Assembly: GCA_032718475.1 (NCBI GenBank)
Contig: JAUCBJ010001889.1
Coordinates: 1 to 23,858 of the forward strand
Origin: Nemertoderma westbladi
Lineage: Eukaryota > Xenacoelomorpha > Nemertodermatida > Nemertodermatidae
Reading direction: 5' to 3'
Length of the DNA stretch: 23,858 nt
In this document: in pieces, positions 1 to 13,677 of the stretch
Numbering within the stretch: the first letter of the stretch is position 1
Layout of the letters: each line of letters begins with the position of its first letter
Program-made: the position numbers and the translations under genes
The notes under the pieces: model-generated
What the model saw: only the letters and a program-made list of their open reading frames with translations
The model's database searches: none
What the model was told of the DNA's origin: nothing

Positions 1-1
1 C

Positions 2-53
2 AGTACTCTGCGTTGATACCACTGCTTAAGCAGTGGTATCAACGCAGAGTACT
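2..53. other. PCR adaptor dimer (library artefact)
   Basis: This is a perfect 52-bp palindrome. Its right half (28-53) begins AAGCAGTGGTATCAACGCAG and continues through GAGTACT; its left half (2-27) is the reverse complement. This is the well-known SMART-type template-switch/PCR adaptor, and the same oligonucleotide with a final T is, to my knowledge, used in low-input whole-genome amplification for long reads. Two copies head to head indicate a chimeric, untrimmed molecule. It lies directly against dynein coding sequence, so whatever is to its left need not be the natural neighbour. Confidence 0.95.
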
Positions 54-3000
54 TGAAACTTGATTTATCTAATGGTAAATCTGAACCATCGGAAGAAGAA
101 ACATTGATTTCTAGACCAATTTCTTCCAATGACCATCTATTCCTTTGAGCTACAACCTGTCTGGTTGCGGTTATATAGGCTCCTGGTGAGAACAGTCCTC
201 CGAACCATATATGCTGCCGTTGGATGGCGTCCACTCCTTTGTTAGCAGTCAAAGCAATTCTGTTTAACTGTTTTAAACGTTCTATAAAGTCGACAAGCCA
301 TACCATAACTGTGGTCCCCTTAGCAACTTCATAACGGAGCCACGTGGTGGGGATAATTCCTTTAGCCAAATCACTGATTAATGATCTCAACTCATTCGTT
401 TGTTTCTTCTTGCCTTCACAAACTGCGTAAACTTGCTCTAAATCGTTTTTAACATCATGAGTTAACTTTTTGCCAGAATTTATCTCTCTTTCAAAAAATC
501 GAAACATTGGTTCTTTCATATTTTCTGGAGTCCGTGTCATTAAATTGATCTTATTTGGAAGAAGTGATAGCCAATTTTTTGTTTGTTCTGCTAATTGCCG
601 CATCCACAGCGGGCGAGAATCATGCAAGGCCAGAGTATCTGGCTTTCCAATTCCTAGTTGGGACTGAGTTTCATGGAGTTCATCAGGGTTATCAACCTCT
701 AACACCATCTGCATTTTGTGAAGCTTCGTGGTTAGTTCAACGCCGAGTTTAATGAGCAGGAGGTGTTCCGCATTGTTAGGCAAACCCAACCATGATGGCA
801 TCTGAGAATCCGGGAGGTTCTTTACCCAAGATAGAAAAGCGTCTCTGCGAATTCCTTGTGGCATAAGTATGTGATTTCCTGCAACACCTTCTACATTCTC
901 GACAAGAGAGAAATTAGATTCAAATGATGCTGGAGTAAAGAGCCTGTTAACAAAAGACTTCAATATCATTTGATCAAAGTCATTGTCTATTTTACCACCA
1001 TAAATGCTCTGCATAATCAAACGCTTCAATGCATCCCACGGTATATGTTCTGGTGGTATGTTATTCCGACCCTTAGAGAACTTGTCCAACCATACATCAA
1101 GCGAATCAAATGCACATTGCAAATCTGAGTCATTAAATTCGTATTTCTTTGACCAACCCAAAGGCAAGTAGCGCATTCGCTCCTGGATAATTGCGTGAAA
1201 CCAGCCGATAATGAAATACAAACGGGTCCTTTCATTTGGCGGCTTACTCATGCGGTCGCTGGAAATATCTGCAAAAGTCCGAGTTAGGTTGGCTTTTATT
1301 CCTGGAGGAGCCTGAAAAGTGATAATTCGGCCAACGCGAAGGAGACTGAAAGGTATTTTAGGGGAAATCTCCATCGTTAAAAACAATCTGAAATCATCAT
1401 GGGGTTTAATGTTGTGAAGTTTCTTTTCTAATGCAAGCAACCATTGTGGAGCAAGATGAACATTCTTCAGCATCACCCAATGACCCGACCTTGATGCGGC
1501 ACTTATAGATTTCTCAGCTTGTGTAAAACCCTCACCAGAACCCATTGCGATTGAAATAAGAGCTTTTCCTCTAATGGCAGCCAAATCATCAACCTGACTT
1601 GAAGCATCATAACCAATTTCACAGCACATCAGAATTGGGGTAGAGGGTCTAATTTCATTTGCAACAATACCTGACAAATTTGGTTGTTTATCAATTATTT
1701 TATAAAAGTTGTCACCCATAACAACTCGTATAAATTCATTAGAAGCAGCCAGAACCCTGTCGGGGCGAATTGCTTGAATAAACAGAAGTCTCATAAAAGA
1801 TTGCCCAATTTCTGTTTGTGGTTTGTCTGAATCCCAACAGATTGGTGTTGACTTCTCAGGTTCTGCCAAATTAATCCAGGCCTGAAGTTCTTTTGTGTGA
1901 GTCTTGGCCCATTGAACAACTCCTTTAAATGCGTGAATGAGGGTTAGTCCTGCAAGGTGATTAGATTGTTCCTGTGATGTACCCTTGATCAATTCGACGC
2001 TGTGCAGGTTAAATGGCTTCTGAGGCCCATTAAGAAATGCCAGAAATTCGCGATCATGCGAGCCTGTAATTTGTGCTACTTGTTTCATATGAATCCGTGC
2101 CAAGACCATGGCAAAACATGCTCTATCCTTGTGAAGCATGCTCATAGAGACTCGACGAAATGTTTCAACAAACAACTGTTCTGTGATAATAGATAAGCGT
2201 GAAGTACAGTTAGCAACTCCCTCTAATTTCCTGTTGTCATGTAGCACTGAGTTAAAAATATCTAAAAAGAATTGAAGGCTGTAATGATAAAGAAAATGCA
2301 CATGATTTAAGCTTTCTAATGCAAAATAAATGAAAGAACATGCTTGACTAAGGGGCATGTATTGGTTTGAAACATTTTCAACTTCTTTCATAATCTCGTC
2401 AGTGTCATCAACCTTTCTTTGAACATCTGCCGCTTCTCCTTTCAAAGTTTCCAATGTGTTGATAATGTTATCATTGTCTAAAATATTACCTTGACACTCG
2501 TTTAGAGCCTTCAACAACGCCTTCTCTAAGTGCCTTAGTCGTAGCATAAATTCCCCTTGCAGTTTAAGTAAATCTGATCTTTTCTCATCTACATCTGCTC
2601 GCTCAGCTTTCAGACAACTGTCCAAACACTGACTTTGAAGACTTGCATGGGTAACAGTAAAGTTAACGAATGTGACTCGACTACATAGATCTGGAGGAAA
2701 ATCAGCTGTGGGATCGCGAGTTGACATAAATATCTCAAATGAAGGACTGAGGTCGATATCAGCATCTCCAATAGTGATGAGGACTCGACCACCAGTTCGC
2801 TTGACTTCTTTATTAAGTACGGGATTGAGAATTGGATCATAAGATTCAACATCTTCCACCAACAATGGGTTACCAAATCGTAATGCCGATTCAAGGTTCT
2901 TCCGGAAAGATTTATCCAAGAAACTTGTTTTTATAATTTTATGGTTTTTATGTTCATTTAACATAAAAGATGTTGCTTGGCCAGATGGGTCAATGATAAG

Positions 3001-6000
3001 TGGAAATCTATGATATCTTTTCAACATAATTGCATTTTCTGTGCAAAGCTCATCGGTTGGAAGAGAGTTTGACCGCCAAATAATTCTGTCATCAACATTT
3101 GAAAGGTATTCAACCAAACTGAGATCACTACGGAAATCAATTTGCCACTCCTTCAAGTGCTCTGACCATGTTTTGAATAGACTTTCTCTCATATACTGAT
3201 CGAAGTAGCCAGAATATGCAAGGAATGCCGAAGATAATAAAACATCACCAATGATGGTTTCCATCTGGTGCTTGAAATTATCAGATGATAACTCCCATCT
3301 ATTTTTCTCAGAAGATAAACTGCTGAGGAGAGCCACACTTCTATTAACTTTAGCTTCACAAGTAGCAGCATCTGACTTGATTATTTGAGCTTCAGATATG
3401 AGAGTAGCGTATTCTTCCTTATATTGTACTATATGTCTTTCAAGTTCAGCAATTGTCACTGCCATTTGTTCAATTTTAAGTTTATGAATATTAGCTTGAT
3501 ATTCATATTGCTTGAGCTCTAATCGCATTGGTTCAACTTTGTTTAACATTGTACTGTAACTTATCTGAGCAATAGCCCACTTTACAAGTGGCCCACATGC
3601 CTGGCTGGCGCGATTTACCTTTTCAAAATTGTAATCTGGATTTTTAAGGAATTTTTCCTTCATTTTTTCACGAATTTCACTAGTGATCTGATCTGAATCG
3701 AAGTAAACAATACTTGGAATAAATGTTTCCCTCATACAGAGCTGGCGAATTTGTTTCCAATCTTCGGTTTTTTCACCAAGCAGTAGACATATCGATTCCA
3801 TAGCTAACTTCACTAGGAAGGGAGGGCTAGGAAATTTTCTTACCTCATCTAAATGTTGCTTCTTAATAGACTTTACAGCATGCTTAGCCTCCTCTAGTGC
3901 TGGCTCAACTTCGCATAATTCCTTCACAACTGCCTCTTTTCGGGAATTAATAATTTTTGTTTCTTGAATAAGTTCAACTTGAAGAGCTTCACTAGTTACC
4001 TTTTGCTGTTCAGCTTCCTGCTGGTCTTTAACCATAGCCTTTAGCTTAGCATTAGCCTCAGATTCCTTTTCAACAAGAACTTTTGATTTCACATTCAGCG
4101 ATTCTTGAAGGTCTTTAACTTGCAAAACAGTTTCTTTTATTTTCTGCAAACCAATGTTTATGTGTAGCTGTTGTTCTTCTAGGTCAGACCTTTTCTCATT
4201 ATATAATGAAACATAATGATTAATAAAATCTAGAAAATGTCTAGGTGTTATTGCCACCGTTTTAGATCCACGTTTAGTCATTATAGTGTTAGCTGTATGT
4301 AAGGTTTTATGTATATATACAAATGCTGTATTAATTGCATCTCGGTATATTGAGACACTGGGGATGTTGTGGTAAATCACAGGTGAATAACTAGGTGGTT
4401 GCCATGTTGTCTTTTCTAAATCCACTTTGCTGGTTAGTTCCTTACCAACTTGATAATAAGCCAGTTTTGACCAATCACCAAACCAGTCTAACACACACCT
4501 ATTGAATAAAGCTGGAGATGTTGCAGATCTGCTCTTTAAGTTTTCATCTGAAGGATTCATAGTGAAAACTACATGAAGATTGATAAGTATCTGATTTGTA
4601 AACCACTTATACAATTCTTCATTGGAATCCAGCATCTTTCCATCTCTTTGAGAACCTTCTTTGCATTGAGTCATTAGCAATGCATACTCATCTCCTTCAA
4701 AGAGGCCTGGGATTTCACCATTTGCCAATAGTGTATTAATTCTTTCTAAGAAGGCACTTTGTAAGATATTGCTTTCATCAATTATAAAGCAAATTTTCTC
4801 TCCTTTACAACCAGAACGTCTGAGTACACACCTTAGGTCTTCATCAAAATCTGTCATTAAGTAATTACTATGGACCTTTATTTGCACAACGGAAATGCCA
4901 TTTATCCATGCGACAAAGCGGGTCAGGGTCGTTTTTCCAGCACCGGATACCCCGATTATTAGCATATGGCCTTGAACTTGCCGAAAAACGCGATCCACTC
5001 TGAGAACATGATCTAAAACCTCATTAAATAAAACTAATGGAACATCAAGTTCTTCTTCATGGAACACCTTCATTCGTGCATTGACGTAGTCTCTGAGTTC
5101 TTCTCTATTTACAGGAATGTAGTCCTTACTCAGCCAATTAGAATACAGTATTGGACGTTGCAGAGCTTCATCAAGATCAATCCCCGGGAAGAATGCATGA
5201 GCAACATCATCTATATTATCATCAGCCCATTTTCTTTCTTCAAAATTTACCAATCTATCCTGAAACAGACGCAGACCTTCATGTGCCCAGACTCGTACAA
5301 GCCCAGATGCTGGCAAAGTACCTAATGGTTTAAGTGCTTCATAAATTCCTTTGACCCACCGGGTTAATTCTCTTGGCGAGTAAACATAGTGGGGCTGAAG
5401 ATCAACTGTTAGTGTATCCCTGATCCTATTGAAAAACTCTACCATGGCCTCTGTTAATGGTCTGCTGTATGATTTTAGACTTGGGATTAGGCGAAGAAGT
5501 GCTCTATTGAATGTGCCATAAATTTGTTGGAGTGACGAAGGCCCTGGACAGTCAACACATATCAATGGCACATGACGAAGAAATCGTTGAGTTAAATGCT
5601 TTCGACCAGGGTCAGTGGGTGGGTTGCAAGCACCCACAAACTGTATGCGCTCGAGGGTAACCCAAGCCATGTCCAAGGTTCTGTAATATCCTCCATGTTC
5701 AATCATTTGTCTTAGAAACATAATAACTCGCATAGTGCCGTATTTATCCATATCAGGCAGGTTAATTTCATCACAAAATATTATAACCCACTTTCCAATC
5801 TGTGAGGGTCTCAGGACCAAACCATTTGTTGTCTTGGCATACTCACAATAATGATCAAACGTTTTCAGTATCAACTCAGGTGTTGTTGCTGAAGAGAAGT
5901 TTAAACCAACGACTTCCATATCTGGCATAGCTTGCAGGGCTGAAAACAATATCATTGTTTTACCAGAACCAGGAGGTCCACAAAGAACAAGGGGTTTATG

Positions 6001-9000
6001 GTCTGCCAGCCAGGAGTGAAGTAAATTTTCATGACGAACTGTGTCCAGTGTAGGAACCACAACATCATGTGATCCAACTTTGTGAGTCTCAATCTCAATT
6101 ATCGGCACATTGCTTTGCCAAGGTATCCATTCCCCTTCCATTGACACATATGAGTCTATAACTAGCCCCTTACTAGAAGCTGGCAATGCTATTGTAGTAA
6201 TGCTACTAATATAATCACACATATCTAATTGACTTTGTAGGCGGCAGTCGCCAACCATACTCCAGACTAAGTTGTAGATAAAACCCTTTTGGACATATTT
6301 CTCAAACTGATCCGGCTGTAAGGGAAACTCACTGTGCTCTAAATTATATTTTATCACATTTCTAATCATCTGATTAAGAGATGAAAATAATGTTGTAATG
6401 GCTCTAATTTTTGTAAATTCCATTATGTGTTCTAACTTTTCTGCATAACTAACAGCTTTATCAACAAGTCCATTAAAATAGAAATGTGGCTGCAACAAGT
6501 CTGCCATATATTGTTGTATTCTCATTTTAGAACTTAGGGAGGTATCATTAGTAGAATCTTTTAGTTTTGAAATATCATCATCACCTTCATTAATTGGAAC
6601 AGACCTTAAAATATTTAAATGGTTTTGCATGATCATTCCAATTGTCAATATGTCATCACTGAACCATAACATGCCACATCTGGAAACTGTTGCAAGTGTT
6701 GCATATTTTAAGTCTTGAACCTCGAACATTATTTTAACATTCGAAGGTAAGTTCAATCGTTCTCCATTTGGTAGAGTTAAAAACTTGTTATCATCCAAAA
6801 CTGAATTCAAATTCTCAACCCATTCAGGGTCAACATCACCATCAAAAATAATCCAATGCCTCTTCTCCATCTCCCCTCTAACATTATCAATTATTCGCCT
6901 CAGAATACTGGTAAACAGTCCATCAGTCCACTCTCTAGTATTGGGATCAAGAGTTCCATAAAGGTGCTCTTTGGTAATCGCTTTTGGGTCAATAATATGG
7001 GCAACACCTTCAACACCTTCGACTACTTCCAATGCCTTTAGGAGAACTCTCCAAGCTGTACTCTTCCCTGACCCACTTGGGCCAACCATCATAAGGCCAT
7101 GATGTATATTACAAATTTGGTATAGTTGTATTACTTTTTCCAACCATAATTTACCCACATCACCATCTTGACCATACATAAAATGTCTCTCAATACAAAT
7201 TTTGACAACTTCATTCTTGAGATTACCAATATCAGATGGGTTATGTGAGATACCTGGGAATACATCACTGAGCAATGAAAATAGCAATGTTATGTCTTCT
7301 GAAATTAATTTTGGTACAAGTGTATGGCAAACTGCTTTAATTAAAATCTCCTGCTCTGGGTAAACTTCTAAAATACATGTATCATCATCCACAATAGATG
7401 AGGTTTCACTTTTTATCTTTTGTATCATTTCTCTTTTGATGTAGCCAGCAGAAACCAACACAGATTTCAGAGCTCTCAAACCAAAATCATAATGACTCTG
7501 TTTGCTAAGTTGCTCTTCACAGAGTTGAAACAAAGGAACCATTTTTCTCGCCAACATTTCGGCCATTTTGAATCCCTGGCTGTACAACATAACTTGAGCA
7601 ATTAGCAATTGGTCCGGTTTAGTCATAGACAATGAACGAAACAATTTTTTCAAGTTATCAGGTAAGTTTGATCGCCCTGCATATCCTGGGTTCATTGTTA
7701 TAAAAATGGCCATATCAGAATTAATTTTCACATTTCTTCCAATAAGCTCAACAGATGTCTCATCCTTGCCAAATGCAGATTGCCATTTTAATTTCTCTTG
7801 AATGGCTTGAATTTGTTGCGAGCATGCTGACAGCATTCTCTCTTCAAGGCGGTTAAATTCATCAAAACAACCCCAAGCACCAACTTGACAGAGACCCACA
7901 AATATGCGTCCCATCGCATGAAAGTCAAAGGTTTCATCGCAGTTGAAAACAAGAACAAATCGACCAAGTTGACTTCCAAGGGCTTTTACTGTTTCTGTTT
8001 TGCCTGTGCCTGCTGGGCCAAATGGAGAACCACCAAATTTACTCTCGAGTGCTTGGGTCATAGTTAGGTAACACCTATCAGTAAGTGGAGTCTGTACAAG
8101 TTTATCTTGAACTCCGAGATATTCATACCCATAATTAAATTGAGCATTAGCTATCTGTATGGATAATTGTTTGAGAACATTATTTTCATTTCTATTGAAA
8201 TAGCACCTGATTTCTGATAACCAATCAAATGATTTCAAGGAAGTAATTTTGCTACGGATGAGATTTCTTGCAACATCTCTTTGGTGGACCATTTCTGTAA
8301 TTAAATGCTCCAATTTCTTTCTACGCAAAATTGGTTGCTCCATCAAAACACTGTCAGCCAAGATAGTGAGAAACACCTCAGTTGTTTGAATAACAACTTC
8401 TAAAGGTTTCATGGAAGGTTTTTTCATCCCTTGAATGGATTTTATAGCTTTTTCAACATTCTCAGTCCAAATTATTTGTGATCCTATGGTGACAAGTTGT
8501 GACTCACATTTATCAACCCAATTGAGATAATCTTTAGACTGAAGATTGGACTCTTGCAATTTAGCAATTTCTTTTATCTCAGTAAACAATATTTTCGCTA
8601 ATGTGACTCTCATTTCTCTTTCTGCATTAGTTAACCATTCATTTATCTTAAGATCTGACAAATCTATTGAACTTTTGAAGCGGACATCTTCTCCTTGCCG
8701 AGATGACATTCCCAATATACTGGTTTTATCTTCGCTTGTGATAAATGTATTAATGCCAGCAAACATTTTTTTTACATGTTTCTGCACTTTGCTTATATCT
8801 TTCGCATTTCCAATAATCTCTAATAAATCGTCATCACCCACAAAATAGAAACGTGGAAATGAACTTCGCTGAGACTCCAAATATTCACCGAGTGCCTTCT
8901 GAATCTTTGTGAGAAGTTCAACTAATCGTTCAAGCTGTTTCTGTAGACCTTGAATGTTAACAACATCCATTACTAAAGGTTTCTTTGATACTTTCTTCAT

Positions 9001-12000
9001 TAACGTTAGGAACTCTGTTGATATGCTCTGAAAACGTTGGGTTTCAACTGGAAGCAATATCTTAATGTCAGCAGAACCAGTAAAGATTCCATCAAGGTAA
9101 ACCCATTGTCTTTGTACATCAATCCACATATCGAAAGTCTCATGGATCCTGTTGAGTTTATTTTCCCAGCTGAGCGCATCATCTTCAAACACTTTAAAAT
9201 ATGGAGATGCCTTCATGGCAACTATACTGGTAATGTGTTCATTAACTTGTTTGAAAAGTTCATCCCAGCCTCGAATCACTTGGCAACGGTTGTGATAATT
9301 TACTAGTTGTAATTCATAAGAGAGCCAGCAATCTCGGAGTTGCTTTAAAAATTCTTCAAGAGCAGTTTCGCCTTGAGCAACTGATAAAACATCGCGAATA
9401 ATTCTTTCATTTTTTATTAAGTTAATGTTCCAAATATGCCCTATCGTTAATTCAGAAAGTGTCCAGAACATATCCAGTTTCTTCATCAATGTCTTCCAAT
9501 GACGTTCCCTCAGAGAATTTGATTTTAGTTCAGTAACCAGAATATTGGCCTTCGTATAATCTCGCAAAATGGATAATATATGCTCAAAGGAGGCGTACTG
9601 GCGGAGTTTTGCAGGAAGACTCTTTAGTTGAACTATAAGGCTGTCTAATTGCTGTCTAAGTTTTCGGGGATTGACACTAAGCCATGGTTGTTCTTTTAAT
9701 ATTTCAACCTGTTCCCAGACTTTGGCTAACTCCAGCCACACTGTTTTCAAATCGAGAAGTTCTTCCACGGCGACATTCATTTTTTCTTCATTAATAGTAA
9801 TATGGCCAGGCTCTTGAAGATCAAGGGCCTCTTCTGCCTTTGTTAAGTTTTTTCTATCCTCTTGCAGTTGGTTGAACTTTGTTTCGAATATTGTCAATTG
9901 CGTAGTAGCATCATCTGGAAGAAGTTCTTCACTTATAGGCTTATTCCTATCCCACTCAGAAAGAAGAATTATAGTTCTGTTTTCTATTTGTTTGTGTTCA
10001 TGTGCAATTTTAGCTTGAAGCAGAGCAACTTGTCCCTGTATAGATTGGTCCTTTCGTTTTAATATATCTGTAAACGCACTCCACTCACCATAGATGTTAT
10101 CAGAATATAACCATGCTGATGGAAACTGGTAGCGTTGCTTTTCCAGCAGCTTTTGGCTTTCCCCAAATACGTCTATTTGCTTTTCCCAGTGTTTAACTTT
10201 TCGTTTGAGAGTTTGGACATATGTAATAAACTCGACTGCCTCGGTTGTAGTGGCAGTCTCAATATTGTGTGCTTCCAGATCACCTCGACTTTTTATAACA
10301 CTACTGTGCCACGAGTGCATTTCTTCACCTAACAACTTTCCAAAAAAGGAGAGCAGATCTTTGTGGATTTGGTCATATTTCAGACTGACTTTCACCTGAA
10401 CTTTACTGAAATCTATAGTTAGAGCTCCAAATCTCTTTGTTGTTTCTGCTGTATCAAATGTGCTTCGAGATTTTTTAATTTCAGAAAGAAGCTGCATCCA
10501 TCTTTCAATATGCTTCCCAATTTTATTTTCTACGGTTTCTGTTGTGAGATCCCACAAGCTTTGAAAAAAGAGCCATTTGTTAACATATATAGTTAAATGG
10601 CTCATTATATTTTCAATTGTTTTGTATGCACCTAATAGTAAATTAGATCCACTGGGACATTTCCTTAAAACACTCCGATATGAAACATCAGATGAAACCT
10701 GTTCAACTCCAATCTGGTACCTCTCACTGCGTATTCTTGGCAGATTAAGTACTCTATCTTCCCAACCGTGGAGAGACTTGTATAGGTCTTTACGAACATC
10801 CGGTATGCCAGGGTGGAAATGAATTTCTTGATTTTTTAGTCGAAACTCATACAGCGATTCTTCAATTTGGGGACTACCTCCAGGAGAAAATATAATTTCA
10901 TCCCTTCCTTCATCATCTGCCTGGGGTTTTTGGTCGAGTATTAAAGCGCTCTTCCATGCTTCAATCCCATGTTCAAGTCGTGCTGCCAACTTATCTTCAA
11001 TAAAATCATTAATTTTGGAAACCCAAATAGGTAAATTTGAATATGAGTGTAAATTGAGATCGTCAATTGAGCTCTGTATATGAGATAGGATCCCTGAAAA
11101 TTCCTTAAATCCATATTCACACGTGTCAAGAGCAGCCAACTCACATTCAATTTTATTAGTGTTCCAAAGAAGGTTGTCAACTTTTTCTTGGTAGTTAGAA
11201 ATCGCCTCACTGAATTTTCGCACGTAGGGATCAAGTTTGTGAGATTCCCATGTTAGACTGCTTCCTTCAGAAATCAACCCTTGGATTTCTTTTTTCAATG
11301 CCGCAACAAGCATTGCCGATTCTGAATTTCCATCTAGAATTGCATTAGTTATGTTGTATGTTTTTAACGATTCTATTAAGGAAATAGCAAAAGGGTATAA
11401 CTGGTTGGCATGATGAGATTTGTTTAAAATTCCAAGTGGAAATCGATATCCAAGCCATTTCATATGTCGGACTTCTTTTGATAGCTGAATTACATCAGTA
11501 GCAAAATTAACCTTCAAATGATATATTTTATTTGAACGTGATCTAACTGATTCAATATAAAATATTTTCCCTGAAACTAGAAGATGTTTCTGTTGTGTTT
11601 TCTGCACCCACTCCTCGAACAACCCTTGAGTTGATAACTTTTTGCGGAATGAATCAGAATCGCTTTTTAACTTCTGACCCTCAACGTGATTCTCCCATCC
11701 TCTACCTAGAACATCTTCAACACGCTTCATAAAGAAACTAAGTTGCCTTGTAATTTGATGAGCCCAAATTATACCCCCAGCCACCGGTGGTACATCATGC
11801 ATTCTGCTCATTTGAAAGGCTTTACTGTTGGGGTATCCTTCCTTAAACTTTTCATGTAGATTTTCAATATCTTCCTTAACTCTAGAAATCAGTTGGGCCT
11901 GGTATTCCCGAATTGCACCCATAATCCGACCTCGAACAAATAATGCATTAAAGCGTGAAAATATCCGAAACATTTCGTTAGAGTTTTTAGCCGTCCCTAA

Positions 12001-13677
12001 CTGATCTCTAAGCCGAGATGTAATTCTGGCTTCAACCCTGTCTATTCGCTCATCATAGCGTTTAAGTGATGCTTCCCAGGCATCATTGCCTTCTTTTGAC
12101 AAATCTAAAATTTCAATTTCCTTAACATTATCATACGAAATATTGACTTCTTCTATAGCATTTGCATCAGATGTTTCCAGCATCTCATATGGTATTCCTG
12201 GACTCTCATTTCCTTTACCAGGATGAATTCCTGACCGTAAGACGCGAGTTATAACAGTTCGAAGTTGCTCATGTTGATTTCGAAACTTCTGCAATTGTTC
12301 TAACCTATTCTGGAGTTTCTTATGAAATAGAGTAACTAGCCTCGGAATTTTTAGTGAGGCCCCTCTTTTTGTCTTCAATATTTCTCTGAAAAGTTGTTGA
12401 AGACTCGCAAAGTCATCCTCCCACTTTGTAAACACTTTAAGAGCCTCAGAAATTAGCATCTCGAATTCCCCATATGTGATGTGCATCAATCTGCGAGTGC
12501 TGAGAACTTTCAGCATTTGAGAACTGAGATCTTTTGAAATAGCCTCGATCAAATGCAGACTCCTAGTAATCGGATACTTTGTGGTTTTAATTTTTCTCAA
12601 GTGAAGAAAAATGGCTTCAAGCGAGGTTTTAATCGACTCCAAATCTGTAGCAGCCAAGAGGTCGTTTAATCTTAATGGAAAATCTTTCATGAGTGGATTA
12701 TAGTTCTCAACAGTTGCTAATGATTGCCTCAGGAATGTATCATTGTCAAAGCTAACTGTTGCTAAAAACCGTTTTCCATTCTTTAAGACGTCCAATGTTA
12801 ACTGAACATCTGGACCCTCTCGAGTCTCTTGTATTTTCTCCAATGCTCTTTCCATATTCAACCAGAAGGTGACCTCTTGTAGAGCAGTTCCTGAGGAAGG
12901 GTCACGGTCTAACTTTGTGACTTTTTGTATTTCTCGAATCCATCGATTTACTCCATTTTGAAGCAAATTAAGGAAACTAGAGTCATCAGCTTTGTCACCG
13001 AGATCAACACTTCGTGCTGTTCTTTGGTGAGATTTCGCCTCAACTACAGCCGCATGTATAGCCGGATTGATAGACAAGCTAATTTCCGGAATGTCAATAT
13101 TCTGTTGAAGGTGTCTTAAACCCATCTCCAGTTCAGCAATATTCTTCTCAACGCTTGCAGCCATTTTACAGTCATCATGATTTGACTTCCCAGTGAGAAT
13201 AATGTAACTCTTGAATAATGGGGCCATAGCATTTGCCACATAGCTATGAAGATTGTCATAAACCGATCCCGCTGTGAGTTTTGTCACTCTTATTTGATTT
13301 CCTAGATTTTTGTCAGCTTCCAGGATATTCCCTCTTTTTATCAACATAACACTGGATTTTTTAGCTGTGTCGTAACATATCTCAGGTAAAATGTTATAAA
13401 CGACCTTCTCAACTATGTCTTCCTCTTCTTCGTCTTTAACGACAGTTTTTGTTATCATAATTCCTTTTGTATTTGAATCGATGGCGAACTTTCGGAGTGT
13501 GGGAGTAGTTTGTGTGGAAGACAACATTAACATAAATTCTGGAGAAGGTTTTGCTCCAAAGTCGTCAAGTAAGGGAGGGACAACGCGTTCGATGTAGTTG
13601 TTAAGAACAACAATGTCAACAACCTGCAACTCTGTCTCTCTTTGAGGTAAATCCTCTGGAGTATCTACATCAGCCAT
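54..13677 (-). CDS. DYNC1H1-like: cytoplasmic dynein 1 heavy chain, intronless, 3' end cut by adaptor
   Basis: This is the motor subunit that walks to microtubule minus ends, acting as a homodimer with intermediate, light-intermediate and light chains and dynactin. One frame runs from an ATG (A at -3, G at +4; in-frame TGA 12 codons upstream at 13714-13716) for about 4,541 codons without a stop. The tail and linker fill roughly residues 1-1840; the tail carries the conserved [18 protein letters not shown] segment. P-loops are AAA1 GPAGTGKT (7996-8019, Lys1893), AAA2 GPSGSGKS (7060-7083, Lys2205), AAA3 GPPGSGKT (5956-5979, Lys2573) and AAA4 GVSGAGKT (4930-4953, Lys2915). Walker B motifs include VFNCDE in AAA1 and IIFCDEIN in AAA3. 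Stalk coiled coils and the microtubule-binding domain lie near residues 3160-3460. AAA5 carries [10 protein letters not shown]. The C-terminal domain carries AYITATRQ. The frame meets the adaptor at 53/54, losing roughly 85-90 residues. The family is usually about 4,640 residues and normally has many exons, so the absence of introns is odd. Four functional-looking P-loops and cytoplasmic-type motifs exclude an axonemal heavy chain. Confidence 0.96.

Noticed and set aside
8546-8848. 100-codon plus-strand frame
   Set aside because: It lies antisense to dynein coding sequence, has no recognisable domain and is a shadow frame; the same holds for the other short frames in 54-13677.
54-13677. Axonemal rather than cytoplasmic dynein heavy chain
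   Set aside because: The sequence around all four P-loops, the tail segment [18 protein letters not shown] and the AAA3 region match cytoplasmic dynein 1 and not the axonemal families.
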